DNA of 64,000 bases from Paenibacillus sp. XY044 (GTDB lineage Bacteria; Bacillota; Bacilli; Paenibacillales; Paenibacillaceae), in contig NZ_NQMO01000013.1 of the NCBI RefSeq assembly GCF_002257645.1, forward strand, positions 1 to 64,000, in the 5' to 3' direction. The position numbers were made by a program, and so were the translations under genes. This document shows, one piece after another, positions 16,254 through 25,288 of this stretch (its first letter is position 1; every line of letters begins with the position of its first letter). Under the pieces are notes generated by a model. It did no database searches and was not told where the DNA came from. It worked only from the letters and a program-made list of their open reading frames with translations.

Positions 16254-17537
16254 ATGAAAAGAATTGTCACTTTCATCATCGTCGTGCTCGTATCGATTGC
16301 GGTCATGGCTGGGACAAGCCCTGCGCTGCTCGACAACGTACGACTCGGTCTCGATCTTAAAGGGGGCTTTGAGATTCTGTATGAGGCCCAGCCGCTCGAA
16401 CAGGGACAGAAGGTTACGAGAGAGTCCCTCATACGGACGGCGGAAAGTTTGGAGAAACGCGCCAACGCGCTCGGAACCAGCGAGCCTGAAGTTACCACTG
16501 AGGGCACGAACCGGATCCGTCTGAAAATCGCAGGCGTGACGAACGAAGCCGAGGTCCGCAAGAAAATGAAGGAGCCGGCGTCACTGACCTTCCGCAGTGC
16601 GGATGGATGTAAAACGCCTGAAGCGGGGAAAGACGGCACGGTTGACCCGAAAGATGTCTATTGTAAAACCGAACTCCTCGGAAGCGATTTCGTGGAAAAC
16701 GGTGCACAGGTGGGTTATAACCAGCTGAACCAACCGCAAATCGATATCAAAGTCAAAGATAAAAAGAAATTTGCCGATGTGACCAAGCGTTTGGTCGGCA
16801 AAGAGCTCGCTATTTTCCTGGATGATACCCTTTTATCCGCTCCAACCGTAAACCAGGAGCTGACGGACGGCAAAGCTTCGATCACGGGCAATTACACGAT
16901 GGATGAAGCCAACCAGATTCGCGATACGATCAACCTCGGGGCGCTGCCTTTGAAGCTGACGGAGAAGTACTCTCAGAGCGTGGGCGCAACGCTGGGCAAG
17001 CAGTCTTTGCATAAAACGATTGAAGCAGGCATCATCGCCTCCATTCTGATTCTGATCTTCATGATCGGCATGTATCGCCTGCCGGGTGTCATCGCCAGCT
17101 TCGGACTGATCGCCCACACCTGGCTGCTCATTCTCGTCTTCGTCTGGGCCGACTTTACGCTGACCCTACCGGGGATCGCGGCGTTTATTCTCGGTATCGG
17201 TATGGCGGTTGACGCCAACATCATTACGAATGAACGGATCAGGGAGGAAATGCGGAACGGCAAGAGCGTCATGTCTTCGGTCAAAGCAGGAAACAAGTCG
17301 TCCTTCCGTACGATTCTCGATTCCAACATTACGACCATTATCGTCGGAGCGGTTATGTTTGCCTTCGGTACGGGCGCCGTCAAAGGCTTTGCGCTGGTAC
17401 TGATCGTGGAAATCGTACTCAGTATTCTCACGAATGTGTACTTCACCCATTACCTGCTCAACCTCTTGGTTAAAGCCGGCGTGCTGAAGAAGCCGAAGCA
17501 GTTCGGGGTAAAGGAGAGTGATATTCGTGCACTTTAA
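16254..17537 (+). CDS. secD: Protein translocase subunit SecD
   Basis: SecD uses the proton gradient to pull proteins through SecYEG from outside. The 427-residue protein has an N-terminal membrane segment (3-22), the diagnostic LGLDLKGGFEILYE near 32 and a large external domain. Five more membrane segments include GIGMAVDANIITNERIREE (RND motif D4) near 315. Start ATG 16254 is supported by AAAGGGGA and AGGAACGG upstream; an earlier in-frame TTG is not. The coding region overlaps secF by 11 bases. The two are fused in B. subtilis but separate here. Confidence 0.95.
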   Translation: MKRIVTFIIVVLVSIAVMAGTSPALLDNVRLGLDLKGGFEILYEAQPLEQGQKVTRESLIRTAESLEKRANALGTSEPEVTTEGTNRIRLKIAGVTNEAEVRKKMKEPASLTFRSADGCKTPEAGKDGTVDPKDVYCKTELLGSDFVENGAQVGYNQLNQPQIDIKVKDKKKFADVTKRLVGKELAIFLDDTLLSAPTVNQELTDGKASITGNYTMDEANQIRDTINLGALPLKLTEKYSQSVGATLGKQSLHKTIEAGIIASILILIFMIGMYRLPGVIASFGLIAHTWLLILVFVWADFTLTLPGIAAFILGIGMAVDANIITNERIREEMRNGKSVMSSVKAGNKSSFRTILDSNITTIIVGAVMFAFGTGAVKGFALVLIVEIVLSILTNVYFTHYLLNLLVKAGVLKKPKQFGVKESDIRAL

Positions 17538-18432
17538 AAAAGATTACGATTTTATGAAGATGAGCAAGTATGCGTTCATCTTTTCCATCGTCTTGACGAT
17601 TGCGGGAATTATTACCCTTTCCGCTTTTGGATTAAACTATGGCGTTGATTTTCAGGCAGGTTCCAACGTCGACGTCAAGCTGTCAAAGAACGTGACGACG
17701 GCCGAAGTTCAGCCGCTGTTGGACAAGATCGGCCTCACCGATGGGGCGACGGTAGCGCCAGGGGATAAGCGGGTCAGTATCCGCTTTACGAAAGAACTTA
17801 GCGAGGACCAGAGCGAACAGCTGAAGTCGGCGATCCAGGAGCTGGATAAAACGGCGTCGTTTGAAATTAACACGGTTGATACGGAAATGGCCAAGGAGCT
17901 CGGGCGAAACGCTATCTATTCCGTTTTGATTTCCTGTATCGGGATTATCATTTACGTGAGCATCCGGTTTGAATGGCGGTTCGCCTTGGCGGCCATCGTG
18001 GCGCTGCTCCATGACGCCTTTATGGTCGTGGCCGTCTTCTCGATCTTCCGCCTGGAAGTCAGTCTGACGTTTATCGTGGCGGTATTGACCATCATCGGTT
18101 ATTCGATCAACGATACGATCGTTATTTTTGACCGGATCCGCGAGAACCTGCGGTTCGGCAAGCAGAAGACCAAAGAAGATTTGAAAGCCATTATGAACAA
18201 GAGCGTGAGCCAGATGCTGATGCGCTCCTTGTATACGGCGCTGACGGTGTTTATTGCGGCATTCTTCCTGTTCCTGTTTGGCGGGGAATCGATCAAGATG
18301 TTCTCGCTCGCGATGGTTATCGGGCTGTTGTTCGGAGCCTATTCTTCGATCTTTATCGCCAGCCCGCTGTGGCTCGTATTCAAAAGCAAACAAAAAACCA
18401 GTGCCAAACCAGCCAAACCTTCCAAGGCGTAA
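17527..18432 (+). CDS. secF: Protein translocase subunit SecF
   Basis: Partner of SecD. It has one N-terminal membrane segment, the external NYGVDFQAGSNVDV motif (the family usually has GxDFxGG), and five C-terminal segments with GYSINDTIVIFDRIREN, the SecF signature. Start GTG 17527 is 10 bases after AAAGGAG. The GTG at 17518 is only one base from that site, so it is unlikely. Translation is probably coupled to secD, whose last 11 bases overlap. A hairpin terminator follows. Confidence 0.95.
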   Translation: MHFKKDYDFMKMSKYAFIFSIVLTIAGIITLSAFGLNYGVDFQAGSNVDVKLSKNVTTAEVQPLLDKIGLTDGATVAPGDKRVSIRFTKELSEDQSEQLKSAIQELDKTASFEINTVDTEMAKELGRNAIYSVLISCIGIIIYVSIRFEWRFALAAIVALLHDAFMVVAVFSIFRLEVSLTFIVAVLTIIGYSINDTIVIFDRIRENLRFGKQKTKEDLKAIMNKSVSQMLMRSLYTALTVFIAAFFLFLFGGESIKMFSLAMVIGLLFGAYSSIFIASPLWLVFKSKQKTSAKPAKPSKA

Positions 18433-18455
18433 AGCCAGGGAGTGAATGTAATGAA

Positions 18456-18488
18456 GGAAAGCCGCGTCTGATTGGGCGCGGCTTTTCC
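18456..18488 (+). terminator. Terminator after secF
   Basis: GGAAAGCCGCG pairs perfectly with CGCGGCTTTTCC around the loop TCTGATTGGG. The T run is short (four). Confidence 0.7.
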
Positions 18489-18619
18489 ACTGGTACTTAT
18501 TTATACTTATTTGTCGCGAATGTCATGTCTATTTCAATGGATGCTTGCGCTAAGAAGGATTGCAGGCGATCCAGCAACAGATCAGAATCGGTATTCAGAT
18601 TGCCGGGGGGGAGGCTTTC

Positions 18620-19576
18620 ATGAGTATAGAGCGTTCAAATCCATCGGGCACCGTCGTCTGGACGGGAATTGTCGGTGAACTGTCACTGGCCTTGTTTAAA
18701 GGCGTGGTCGGATATTTTACAGGGAGCAAGGCACTGCTGGGTGATGCGCTATATTCCGCATCGGACGCAGCCGGTGCGCTGGCCCGGCGCATTCCATGGC
18801 GGACTTCATCGAAGATGCGGAGCACGCTGCCGAGTGATCTGCGGTCCGGGAGAACAGAGCCGATTCTGGCGATTTTGTTTTCGGTTCTTGTGCTGATGGG
18901 CGGATTGCAAATTGCTGTAGCAGCAGTACGGGATTTGGCCGCAGGCCGTGTTCACGCACCCGGACAGTTTACGCTGATTGCGATACTCGTCTCGCTTGCG
19001 GTCAAAGAAGCTCTCTTTCAGTACCAGTACCGCCAATCCAAGAAACAAGGCGACGGCATGCACACGGTGTATGCCGACAACCACCGCTTCAGTCTGTATT
19101 CGTCCATCACGGTATTGATCGGCGTCATTTTGTCGATGACCGGCAGTGCCTTTAAGTGGTCCATGCTGCAGTATATGGATTCCATCTCGGCTCTGATCGT
19201 CGCGGCGCTGCTGCTGCGCAGAGGATACCGGCTTATCGTCAGCTCCGTGTACGGACAACTGGTGCAGGAGACCGAGCAGGAGGATGCAATTAATTTTATC
19301 GATACGGTACAGCGGGTTCACGGCGTCATTACGGTCGACGACCTGAAAGCATCGGAGCAGGGGCACTACATTACGATCGATTTAAAGATCAGCGTCAATC
19401 CGCGGATTACGGTCCAGGAAGGCGCCGAGATCGCCGACCGGGCCAAAAAGCTTCTGATGCACCGTTTTTTGCATGTCAGCATTGTTAATATCCTGGTCGT
19501 GCCTTATGATCCCGGCTATCCGTACAAGTCGAACCATCATCTGACGGATAATGAGCAGCCGACACTGCTCCAGTAG
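18620..19576 (+). CDS. Cation diffusion facilitator-like protein, degenerate metal site
   Basis: A 318-residue membrane protein with the CDF fold: six membrane segments and a cytosolic C-terminal domain (VHGVITVDDLKASEQGHYIT). The usual zinc ligands at the transport site are HxxxD or DxxxD in TM2 and HxxxD in TM5. Here TM2 reads Y45-S-A-S-D49 and TM5 reads N154-H-R-F-S158, so three of four ligands are changed. The usual loop HPYGHGK is also missing. It may be a non-transporting paralogue or have other specificity. ATG 18620 has GGGAGG 6 bases upstream. It sits between secF and recJ. Confidence 0.75.
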   Translation: MSIERSNPSGTVVWTGIVGELSLALFKGVVGYFTGSKALLGDALYSASDAAGALARRIPWRTSSKMRSTLPSDLRSGRTEPILAILFSVLVLMGGLQIAVAAVRDLAAGRVHAPGQFTLIAILVSLAVKEALFQYQYRQSKKQGDGMHTVYADNHRFSLYSSITVLIGVILSMTGSAFKWSMLQYMDSISALIVAALLLRRGYRLIVSSVYGQLVQETEQEDAINFIDTVQRVHGVITVDDLKASEQGHYITIDLKISVNPRITVQEGAEIADRAKKLLMHRFLHVSIVNILVVPYDPGYPYKSNHHLTDNEQPTLLQ

Positions 19577-19632
19577 CCTGCTCATGACCTATACGAACAG
19601 AAGACGGGGCGGGGAAAGAAAGGTGAAGACGA

Positions 19633-22032
19633 TTGTTTGATTCGAAATATGAATGGCGGACTTCCGAAGCGGATCCGGAGAAGGCGGGCCGGTTGGCGCA
19701 GGAGCTGTCGGTTTCTCCTCTGGTAGGCTCGCTGCTGGCAGCCAGAGGAATTAGCGATGCGGAGGAAGCCGCCATGTTTTTAAGCGGGAGCCTGGAGGCC
19801 CTGCATGATCCGTTTTTGATGCTCGGCATGAAGGAGGCCGTTCCGCGGATTCAAAAAGCGGTCGAGGCCGGAGAACATATATTGATTTATGGGGATTACG
19901 ACGCTGACGGCGTGTCCAGCACTTCACTGATGATCCATTTCATGCGCTATCTTGGAGCATCTTACGACATCTATATTCCGCACCGCTCCAATGAAGGGTA
20001 CGGGCTGCACAACCATGCGCTGGATTGGGCACAACAGCAGGGCGTCAGCCTGATCATCACGGTCGATACCGGCATCAGCGCCGTCGAGCAGATTGCTTAT
20101 GCCAACTCGCTCGGGATGGACGTGATCGTCACCGACCACCACGAGCCTCCGGAAGTACTTCCTGACGCGTATGCGCTGATCAACCCGAAGCAGCCGAACT
20201 GCCCGTATCCTTTTAAAGGCTTGGCCGGGGTCGGGGTGGCTTACAAGCTGACCCAGGCGATGCTCGGCCACCCGCCGGTAGAATGGACGGAAATCGTGGC
20301 CATCGGCACCATTGCGGACTTAATGCCGCTCAGCGGCGAGAACCGCATCCTGGTCAGCCGCGGCTTGCAGCAGATGCGCAGCTCCTCGTTTCCGGGAATC
20401 CGCGCGCTGATGGAAGTCGGGGGCATTACGATGCGGAACGTCACGTCCATTAATGTCGCCTTTGGTATGGCTCCGCGCATTAATGCCAGCGGCAGGCTGG
20501 ACCATGCAGGATCGGCCGTTGCCCTCCTGACGACGGAAGATGAAGATGAGGCTTTAAGATTGTCCCATGCGTTGGATGAACTCAATAAGGAGCGGCAGCA
20601 GGTGGTGGACGATATCGTCCAGGAGGCGACCAGCCAGCTTCAGGCCAAGATCGGCAGTAGCCGGGTGCCTGATGTGATCGTGCTGGCAGGAGAGGGCTGG
20701 AACGTGGGCGTCGTCGGCATTGTCGCTTCCAAAATTTTGGAACGTTATTATCGTCCGGTCATTATCTTGGGCATCGATCCGGACACCGGCATGTGCAAAG
20801 GCTCGGCACGTTCCATTCCCGGACTGGACATCTATGGTGCACTGACCTCCTGCAAATCGCTGATGGACCATTACGGCGGCCATCCATCCGCAGCAGGGAT
20901 GAGCCTGCACAGGGATCAGCTGGATGCCTTCGAGCAGGCGCTGAATGAATACGCCGCAGGGGTTCTGACCGAATCCGATTTTATTCCCGTTGCGGCATCG
21001 GACGGAGAGTGGCGGCTGTCGGACGTTCCTTTGCCGGTGATCGATGAAATGGAAATGCTGTCGCCCTTCGGCATGGCCAATCCCGTGCCCAAGTTTATTT
21101 TCAGGGGCTGCAGGCTGCTTGAGACCCGGAAGATGGGACGTGACAGCAAGCATCTCAAGCTGGTCGTTCAGCAGGACGGTGTCCGCCTGGAAGTGGTCGC
21201 GTTTGGTAAAGGCGAATTGGCCGAAGTGCTGGCAGAAGGTGCGGAACTCGATTTGCTCGGGGAATTGAGCGTCAATGAATGGAACGGTTCGCGAAGACCC
21301 CAGCTGATGCTGCAGGATCTGAAGCTTACGCAGCCGCAGGTGTTCGACCTGCGCGGGGCTCAGGATCCTTGGCATGAGATTGACCGGGTCAACCAAATGA
21401 TCGGATCGCATTTCAGACTGCGGCCAACACAGGTGGCGGCGGTCCTGGAACGGGAGATTCTGGATCCGGCAAAAATCCGTTTGAATGAATCCACCCTTTG
21501 GGTATATGATAAGAATGCTGGAATTTTAGCGTATCATCCGAACGAGGAGCGGTCCGGCCAGGACGACGTGACGACGCTGTTCATGCTGAACGCGCCGGAG
21601 ACGCCCGAACAGCTGGATGCGGTTCTGTTTTCATTTCCGAAACTGTCCAACGTATTTCTGCTTCATCAGGTACATAAGAGAGAGAAACTCGCTGTGCCGG
21701 ACAGGGATCAGTTCAAGAAGCTGTATATATTGTTGTCGAGAATCGCAGCCGAGCCCGTCAGAGAAGAAGCCGCCTTATCGATGCTCTGTGAGCAGGCGTC
21801 GTGCAGCATCCGCATGGTATCGAAGATGATGGATGTGTTTGAGGAGCTGTCATTTATAGACAGGCAGGAAGGCCTTATCCGTTTTATACCTAAACCGCCC
21901 AAGCGTGATTTGGCTACATCCCGTCATTTCCTAGCGCTAGGAAACCTGGCGGAAATGGAGCAGCATCTGCTGTATGCCAGCACTCCGCAGGTCACGAGTT
22001 GGTTCATTTCCCGCATGCGGGGAGCTTCGTGA
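19633..22032 (+). CDS. recJ: Single-stranded-DNA-specific exonuclease RecJ
   Basis: A 5'-3' exonuclease used in recombination and mismatch repair. The DHH phosphoesterase motifs are present: GDYDADGVSS near 86, VDTGIS, and VTDHHEPPEVLPDA near 167. A DHHA1 domain contains GGHPSAAGMSL near 414. An OB domain follows (LLGELSVNEWNGSRRPQLML), then the extra C-terminal region found in Bacillus-type RecJ, giving 799 residues. The TTG start at 19633 follows AAAGGTG by 9 bases. Gene order recJ-apt-rel matches B. subtilis. Confidence 0.95.
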   Translation: MFDSKYEWRTSEADPEKAGRLAQELSVSPLVGSLLAARGISDAEEAAMFLSGSLEALHDPFLMLGMKEAVPRIQKAVEAGEHILIYGDYDADGVSSTSLMIHFMRYLGASYDIYIPHRSNEGYGLHNHALDWAQQQGVSLIITVDTGISAVEQIAYANSLGMDVIVTDHHEPPEVLPDAYALINPKQPNCPYPFKGLAGVGVAYKLTQAMLGHPPVEWTEIVAIGTIADLMPLSGENRILVSRGLQQMRSSSFPGIRALMEVGGITMRNVTSINVAFGMAPRINASGRLDHAGSAVALLTTEDEDEALRLSHALDELNKERQQVVDDIVQEATSQLQAKIGSSRVPDVIVLAGEGWNVGVVGIVASKILERYYRPVIILGIDPDTGMCKGSARSIPGLDIYGALTSCKSLMDHYGGHPSAAGMSLHRDQLDAFEQALNEYAAGVLTESDFIPVAASDGEWRLSDVPLPVIDEMEMLSPFGMANPVPKFIFRGCRLLETRKMGRDSKHLKLVVQQDGVRLEVVAFGKGELAEVLAEGAELDLLGELSVNEWNGSRRPQLMLQDLKLTQPQVFDLRGAQDPWHEIDRVNQMIGSHFRLRPTQVAAVLEREILDPAKIRLNESTLWVYDKNAGILAYHPNEERSGQDDVTTLFMLNAPETPEQLDAVLFSFPKLSNVFLLHQVHKREKLAVPDRDQFKKLYILLSRIAAEPVREEAALSMLCEQASCSIRMVSKMMDVFEELSFIDRQEGLIRFIPKPPKRDLATSRHFLALGNLAEMEQHLLYASTPQVTSWFISRMRGAS

Positions 22033-22048
22033 CCGGGACGATCGTATG

Positions 22049-22162
22049 AATGCTTACGAGAACTGTATGATTTTGTAACGTCTAGCAACACTTACGAAGT
22101 CTGTTTTACTTCGTAAAACTAAGCAACGCTTACGGAGTCAGTTTTACTTCGTAAAACTCTAG
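22049..22162 (+). repeat. Tandem imperfect repeats with an internal palindrome
   Basis: Two units of about 38-41 bases (22084-22121 and 22122-22162) share the pattern AGCAACRCTTACGRAGTC followed by the palindrome GTTTTACTTCGTAAAAC. A more degenerate third unit starts near 22049 (TGCTTACGAGAACTGTATGA). They fill the recJ-apt gap and end 2-3 bases before the apt ribosome site, so they may fold in the apt leader. Confidence 0.75.
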
Positions 22163-22173
22163 AAGGAGAGATT

Positions 22174-22695
22174 ATGTTGAATTACAAAGATTATATCCGG
22201 GTGATTCCGGACTTCCCGATGGCTGGAATCAGTTTTAAAGATATTACCACCCTGCTCCAAAATGGGGAAATGTACAAAAAGGCCATCAATGACATCAAGG
22301 CCATGGTGTCGCACCTGAACATCGATGTCATTGCCGGTCCGGAAGCCCGGGGCTTCGTCGTCGGGGCGCCGCTTGCTTATGCGTTGGGCGTCGGGTTCGC
22401 GCCAATCCGCAAGAGCGGCAAGCTGCCTTACGAAACGATTGAAGTCGGTTATGATCTCGAATATGGCAAGGATAAGCTGGCCATGCACACCGACGCAATC
22501 AAGAAAGGCCAGAACGTCCTGATCGCTGACGATCTGCTTGCCACAGGCGGAACCATCTCCACCTCCGTAAGTCTGGTCAACCAACTGGGCGGTAACGTGG
22601 TTGGGGCGGCGTTCATGATCGAGCTGATTGCTCTGAACGGGCGCGGCAAATTGCCGGGTGTGGAAGTATTCTCCCTTATGTCCTACGAAGATTAA
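22174..22695 (+). CDS. apt: Adenine phosphoribosyltransferase
   Basis: Makes AMP from adenine and PRPP in purine salvage. The 173-residue protein has the family opening RVIPDFPMAGISFKDIT, AGPEARGFV, GFAPIRKSGKLPYET, and the PRPP loop VLIADDLLATGGT at about 115-127. Start ATG 22174 follows AGAAGGAGAG. It is upstream of rel in many Firmicutes. Here an ABC operon and uraA now separate them. A strong terminator follows. Confidence 0.97.
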   Translation: MLNYKDYIRVIPDFPMAGISFKDITTLLQNGEMYKKAINDIKAMVSHLNIDVIAGPEARGFVVGAPLAYALGVGFAPIRKSGKLPYETIEVGYDLEYGKDKLAMHTDAIKKGQNVLIADDLLATGGTISTSVSLVNQLGGNVVGAAFMIELIALNGRGKLPGVEVFSLMSYED

Positions 22696-22727
22696 AACGC
22701 GGGAGTTCGTTTCCCGGGAAATAAATG

Positions 22728-22773
22728 AAGAGCTGTCTGAAGTCGAATTGACTTCAGACAGCTCTTTTTTTGT
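22728..22773 (+). terminator. Strong terminator after apt
   Basis: GAAGAGCTGTCTGAAGTC pairs with GACTTCAGACAGCTCTTT (at least 16 bp) around GAATT and ends in seven T. Confidence 0.95.
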
Positions 22774-22939
22774 TTTGTCAGTTGAACATCTCACTGCTGC
22801 CTCTGCTATTTATGCAATGCCTTTTCACAATATAAGGATGACGACCCTTAAGAAGGAGAAATCTGAAAATTCATTTCGGGAAAATAACTCCACCTTTTTT
22901 AATAAATATGAAAAATATCTTTTTTATTTTTGCGTGGTT

Positions 22940-22948
22940 TGCTATAAT
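22940..22948 (+). promoter_or_regulatory. Extended -10 promoter for the ABC/DUF4127 operon
   Basis: TGCTATAAT fits the extended -10 consensus TGNTATAAT. It lies about 65 bases before the binding-protein start in an AT-rich region. No good -35 box is visible, which extended -10 promoters tolerate. Confidence 0.5.
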
Positions 22949-23012
22949 CTGCCTAAAGCAGGAAACACATGCTTGGAATCATCTTTTATGATCAAAGGGG
23001 AGGCCATTGTTG

Positions 23013-24332
23013 ATGAGGAAACAGGGAAGAGGTAGAAGTAGAGGTTTTGTTCTGACTTTGCTGTCTGTCATGCTGTTGTCGGTCGTACTCAACGCTTGTG
23101 GAGGAGGGAATAAGGCGGACACTCCGCAATCGTCCGAACCGCAGCCGACCACCGAAACAAAGAGCAGCGATCCGGTCAAGCTGGAGTTTTGGACCATCGC
23201 GCTGCAGCCTACATTCACGGACTACTTCAATAAGCTCATTGCCGATTACCAGAGCAGTCATCCGGGTGTCACGATCGATTGGAAGGACTACCCTTATGAC
23301 GCGGTGACCAACAAGCTGCTGACCAGCATCGCCAGCGGCAACAGCCCGGACGTCGTTAACCTGAACACCGAATTTGCCAGCCAGATGGGCTCCAAAGGAG
23401 CCGTGCTCGATTTGAACGGATTCCTGACGGATGAAGAGAAGGGAGCTTATTTCGACGGCATCTTCAACTCCACCGTTATCGACGGCAAGGCCTATGCTCT
23501 TCCTTGGTACACAGGCACCGAGGTCCTCTTCATGAACACGAAAATCGTGAAGGAAGCCGGCCTGGATCCGGCGAATCCGCCGAAAACGATGGAGGAGTTG
23601 GGCGACTGGGCACGCCAAGTGAAGGCGAAGACCGGTAAGCTCGGATACTCGCAGCAGTTTGCTTCAAAGCTGCTTCCGGTAAACGGCATTCCGATTCTGA
23701 ATGACGACAAGACCGCTGCGGCCTTTAACACACCTGAGATGACCAGCATGATCGAAACGATCCAGAAAAATATCGCTGACGGCGTCATCATGAAAGAGGA
23801 CGTTCCGTTTACAAAACAGATCCAATATTACTCCGGGGAGCAGGTGGCCTTCGAACTTGCCGGTCCGACCTTCATTAACTTCCTGAAGACTTCGGCTCCG
23901 GACGTTTATAAAAACACGATTGCCGTACCGCTGCCGACCGGAAAAGCCGACCTTCGCCTGTCCAACTCCATGGACCTGGTCGTTCCGGCCAAATCGAAGC
24001 ATCAGAAGGAAGCGGTCGAGTTCGCCGTCTTCGTGACGAATGCCGAAAATCAGACGTCGTTCTCCAAAGCGGCCAACACATTGCCGTCCACCAAGGAATC
24101 GATCAAGGATCCGTTCTTTACGGAAACCGACAAGTCGCTGGAAGCAGAAGCCAAGATCGCTTCGGCCAACAGCTTAGATAAGGCGGTCGATTATATGGTC
24201 GGCGTGCCGAACGCTGGGGATATCAACTCCGCCATCGCCCGAGGCCTGCAGAAAGTTTTCCTGAACGGGGCCGATGTCAAGGCGACGGTGGATGCAATGG
24301 AAAAGGAAGTCAACGAGGTGCTCAAGAAATAA
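23013..24332 (+). CDS. ABC sugar-type solute-binding lipoprotein
   Basis: Captures substrate outside the membrane for the two permeases downstream. It has a basic N-terminus, a hydrophobic stretch and the lipobox LNAC with lipid-bearing C29, so it is a membrane-anchored lipoprotein. The mature part (about 410 residues) follows the family 1 carbohydrate-binding pattern, for example LEFWTIALQPTFTDYFNKL and SPDVVNLNTEFASQM, ending EVNEVLKK. ATG 23013 is 9 bases after AGGGGAGG; in-frame TTGs just before it are possible. The linked NanE gene suggests an amino sugar ligand, but the sequence does not fix it. Confidence 0.9.
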   Translation: MRKQGRGRSRGFVLTLLSVMLLSVVLNACGGGNKADTPQSSEPQPTTETKSSDPVKLEFWTIALQPTFTDYFNKLIADYQSSHPGVTIDWKDYPYDAVTNKLLTSIASGNSPDVVNLNTEFASQMGSKGAVLDLNGFLTDEEKGAYFDGIFNSTVIDGKAYALPWYTGTEVLFMNTKIVKEAGLDPANPPKTMEELGDWARQVKAKTGKLGYSQQFASKLLPVNGIPILNDDKTAAAFNTPEMTSMIETIQKNIADGVIMKEDVPFTKQIQYYSGEQVAFELAGPTFINFLKTSAPDVYKNTIAVPLPTGKADLRLSNSMDLVVPAKSKHQKEAVEFAVFVTNAENQTSFSKAANTLPSTKESIKDPFFTETDKSLEAEAKIASANSLDKAVDYMVGVPNAGDINSAIARGLQKVFLNGADVKATVDAMEKEVNEVLKK

Positions 24333-24406
24333 TTGGGCCGGTTGGCGGAAGGCGTACGGGGGGACAGAGTTCCTCCCGTACATTCTAGTTAGGTGGTGAT
24401 CACAGA

Positions 24407-25288
24407 GTGTACAAATGGATGCGGTCGGAGTCATTCACGGCATGGGCTTTTATGGCCCCGGGACTTCTGGTTATCGCTGTATTCGTATTTTGGCCTATTA
24501 TTTATGGTATCCCGCTGTCCTTTACGGACTACTCGGTTATTTCCGAAACGCATTATGTCGGTGTCGATAACTTTGTGAACGCATTTAAAGACCACAACTT
24601 CCTCATTTCGCTGTGGAATTCGCTGCTATATGTGATCGTCGTGCCGATCATCCAGATTTTGTCCATCCTGATGGCGATTCTGGTCAATGGGAAAATTCCG
24701 GGCGTGAAGTTTTTCCGGACCGCTTATTATATTCCGGTCGTGACTTCCATGGTTGCCGTGGCGCTGATCTGGAGCTGGCTCCTGAGCAACAACGGGGTTG
24801 TCAACTTTCTTCTGATCAAGGTGGGAATCATCAGCGACCAGGTTTCCTGGCTCGCTACCAGCAGCACGGCATTGTTCGTGCTCATGTTCATTACGATGTG
24901 GAAAGGCCTAGGCTATTACATGATGCTGTACCTTGCCGGACTCCAAGGCATTCCTTCGGATCTGTACGAAGCGGCGCGGGTAGACGGAGCCAGCAGGCTG
25001 CGCCTGATCTTGAACATCACGATTCCGCTGCTGAGACCCCACATTTTATTCTGTACCCTGATCTCCCTGATGGGGGCGATCCGCGTCTTTGACGAGATCT
25101 ATATTTTGACCAAAGGGGGACCGGGTACGTCAACGCTGACATCGAGCGTCTATATTTTCCAAAAAGGTCTGGAACAGTTTAACTTCGGGTACGCCTCGGC
25201 ATTGGGGCTCATCGTCAGCGTCATTATCGCCGTATTCAGCGTGCTTGTGTTCCGATTCAACCGGAAAGGCGGTGTCAATCCATACTGA
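24407..25288 (+). CDS. ABC sugar permease, MalF/UgpA type
   Basis: Inner-membrane subunit of a carbohydrate importer, 293 residues with six membrane segments. The EAA loop that docks the ATPase is well conserved: EAARVDGASRLRLILNITIP near 184. It starts at GTG 24407 behind AGGTGG. Its stop overlaps the next permease start (TGATG at 25286-25290). No ATPase gene lies in the operon, so a shared MsmX-like ATPase encoded elsewhere is expected, as is common for Bacilli. Confidence 0.93.
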   Translation: MYKWMRSESFTAWAFMAPGLLVIAVFVFWPIIYGIPLSFTDYSVISETHYVGVDNFVNAFKDHNFLISLWNSLLYVIVVPIIQILSILMAILVNGKIPGVKFFRTAYYIPVVTSMVAVALIWSWLLSNNGVVNFLLIKVGIISDQVSWLATSSTALFVLMFITMWKGLGYYMMLYLAGLQGIPSDLYEAARVDGASRLRLILNITIPLLRPHILFCTLISLMGAIRVFDEIYILTKGGPGTSTLTSSVYIFQKGLEQFNFGYASALGLIVSVIIAVFSVLVFRFNRKGGVNPY

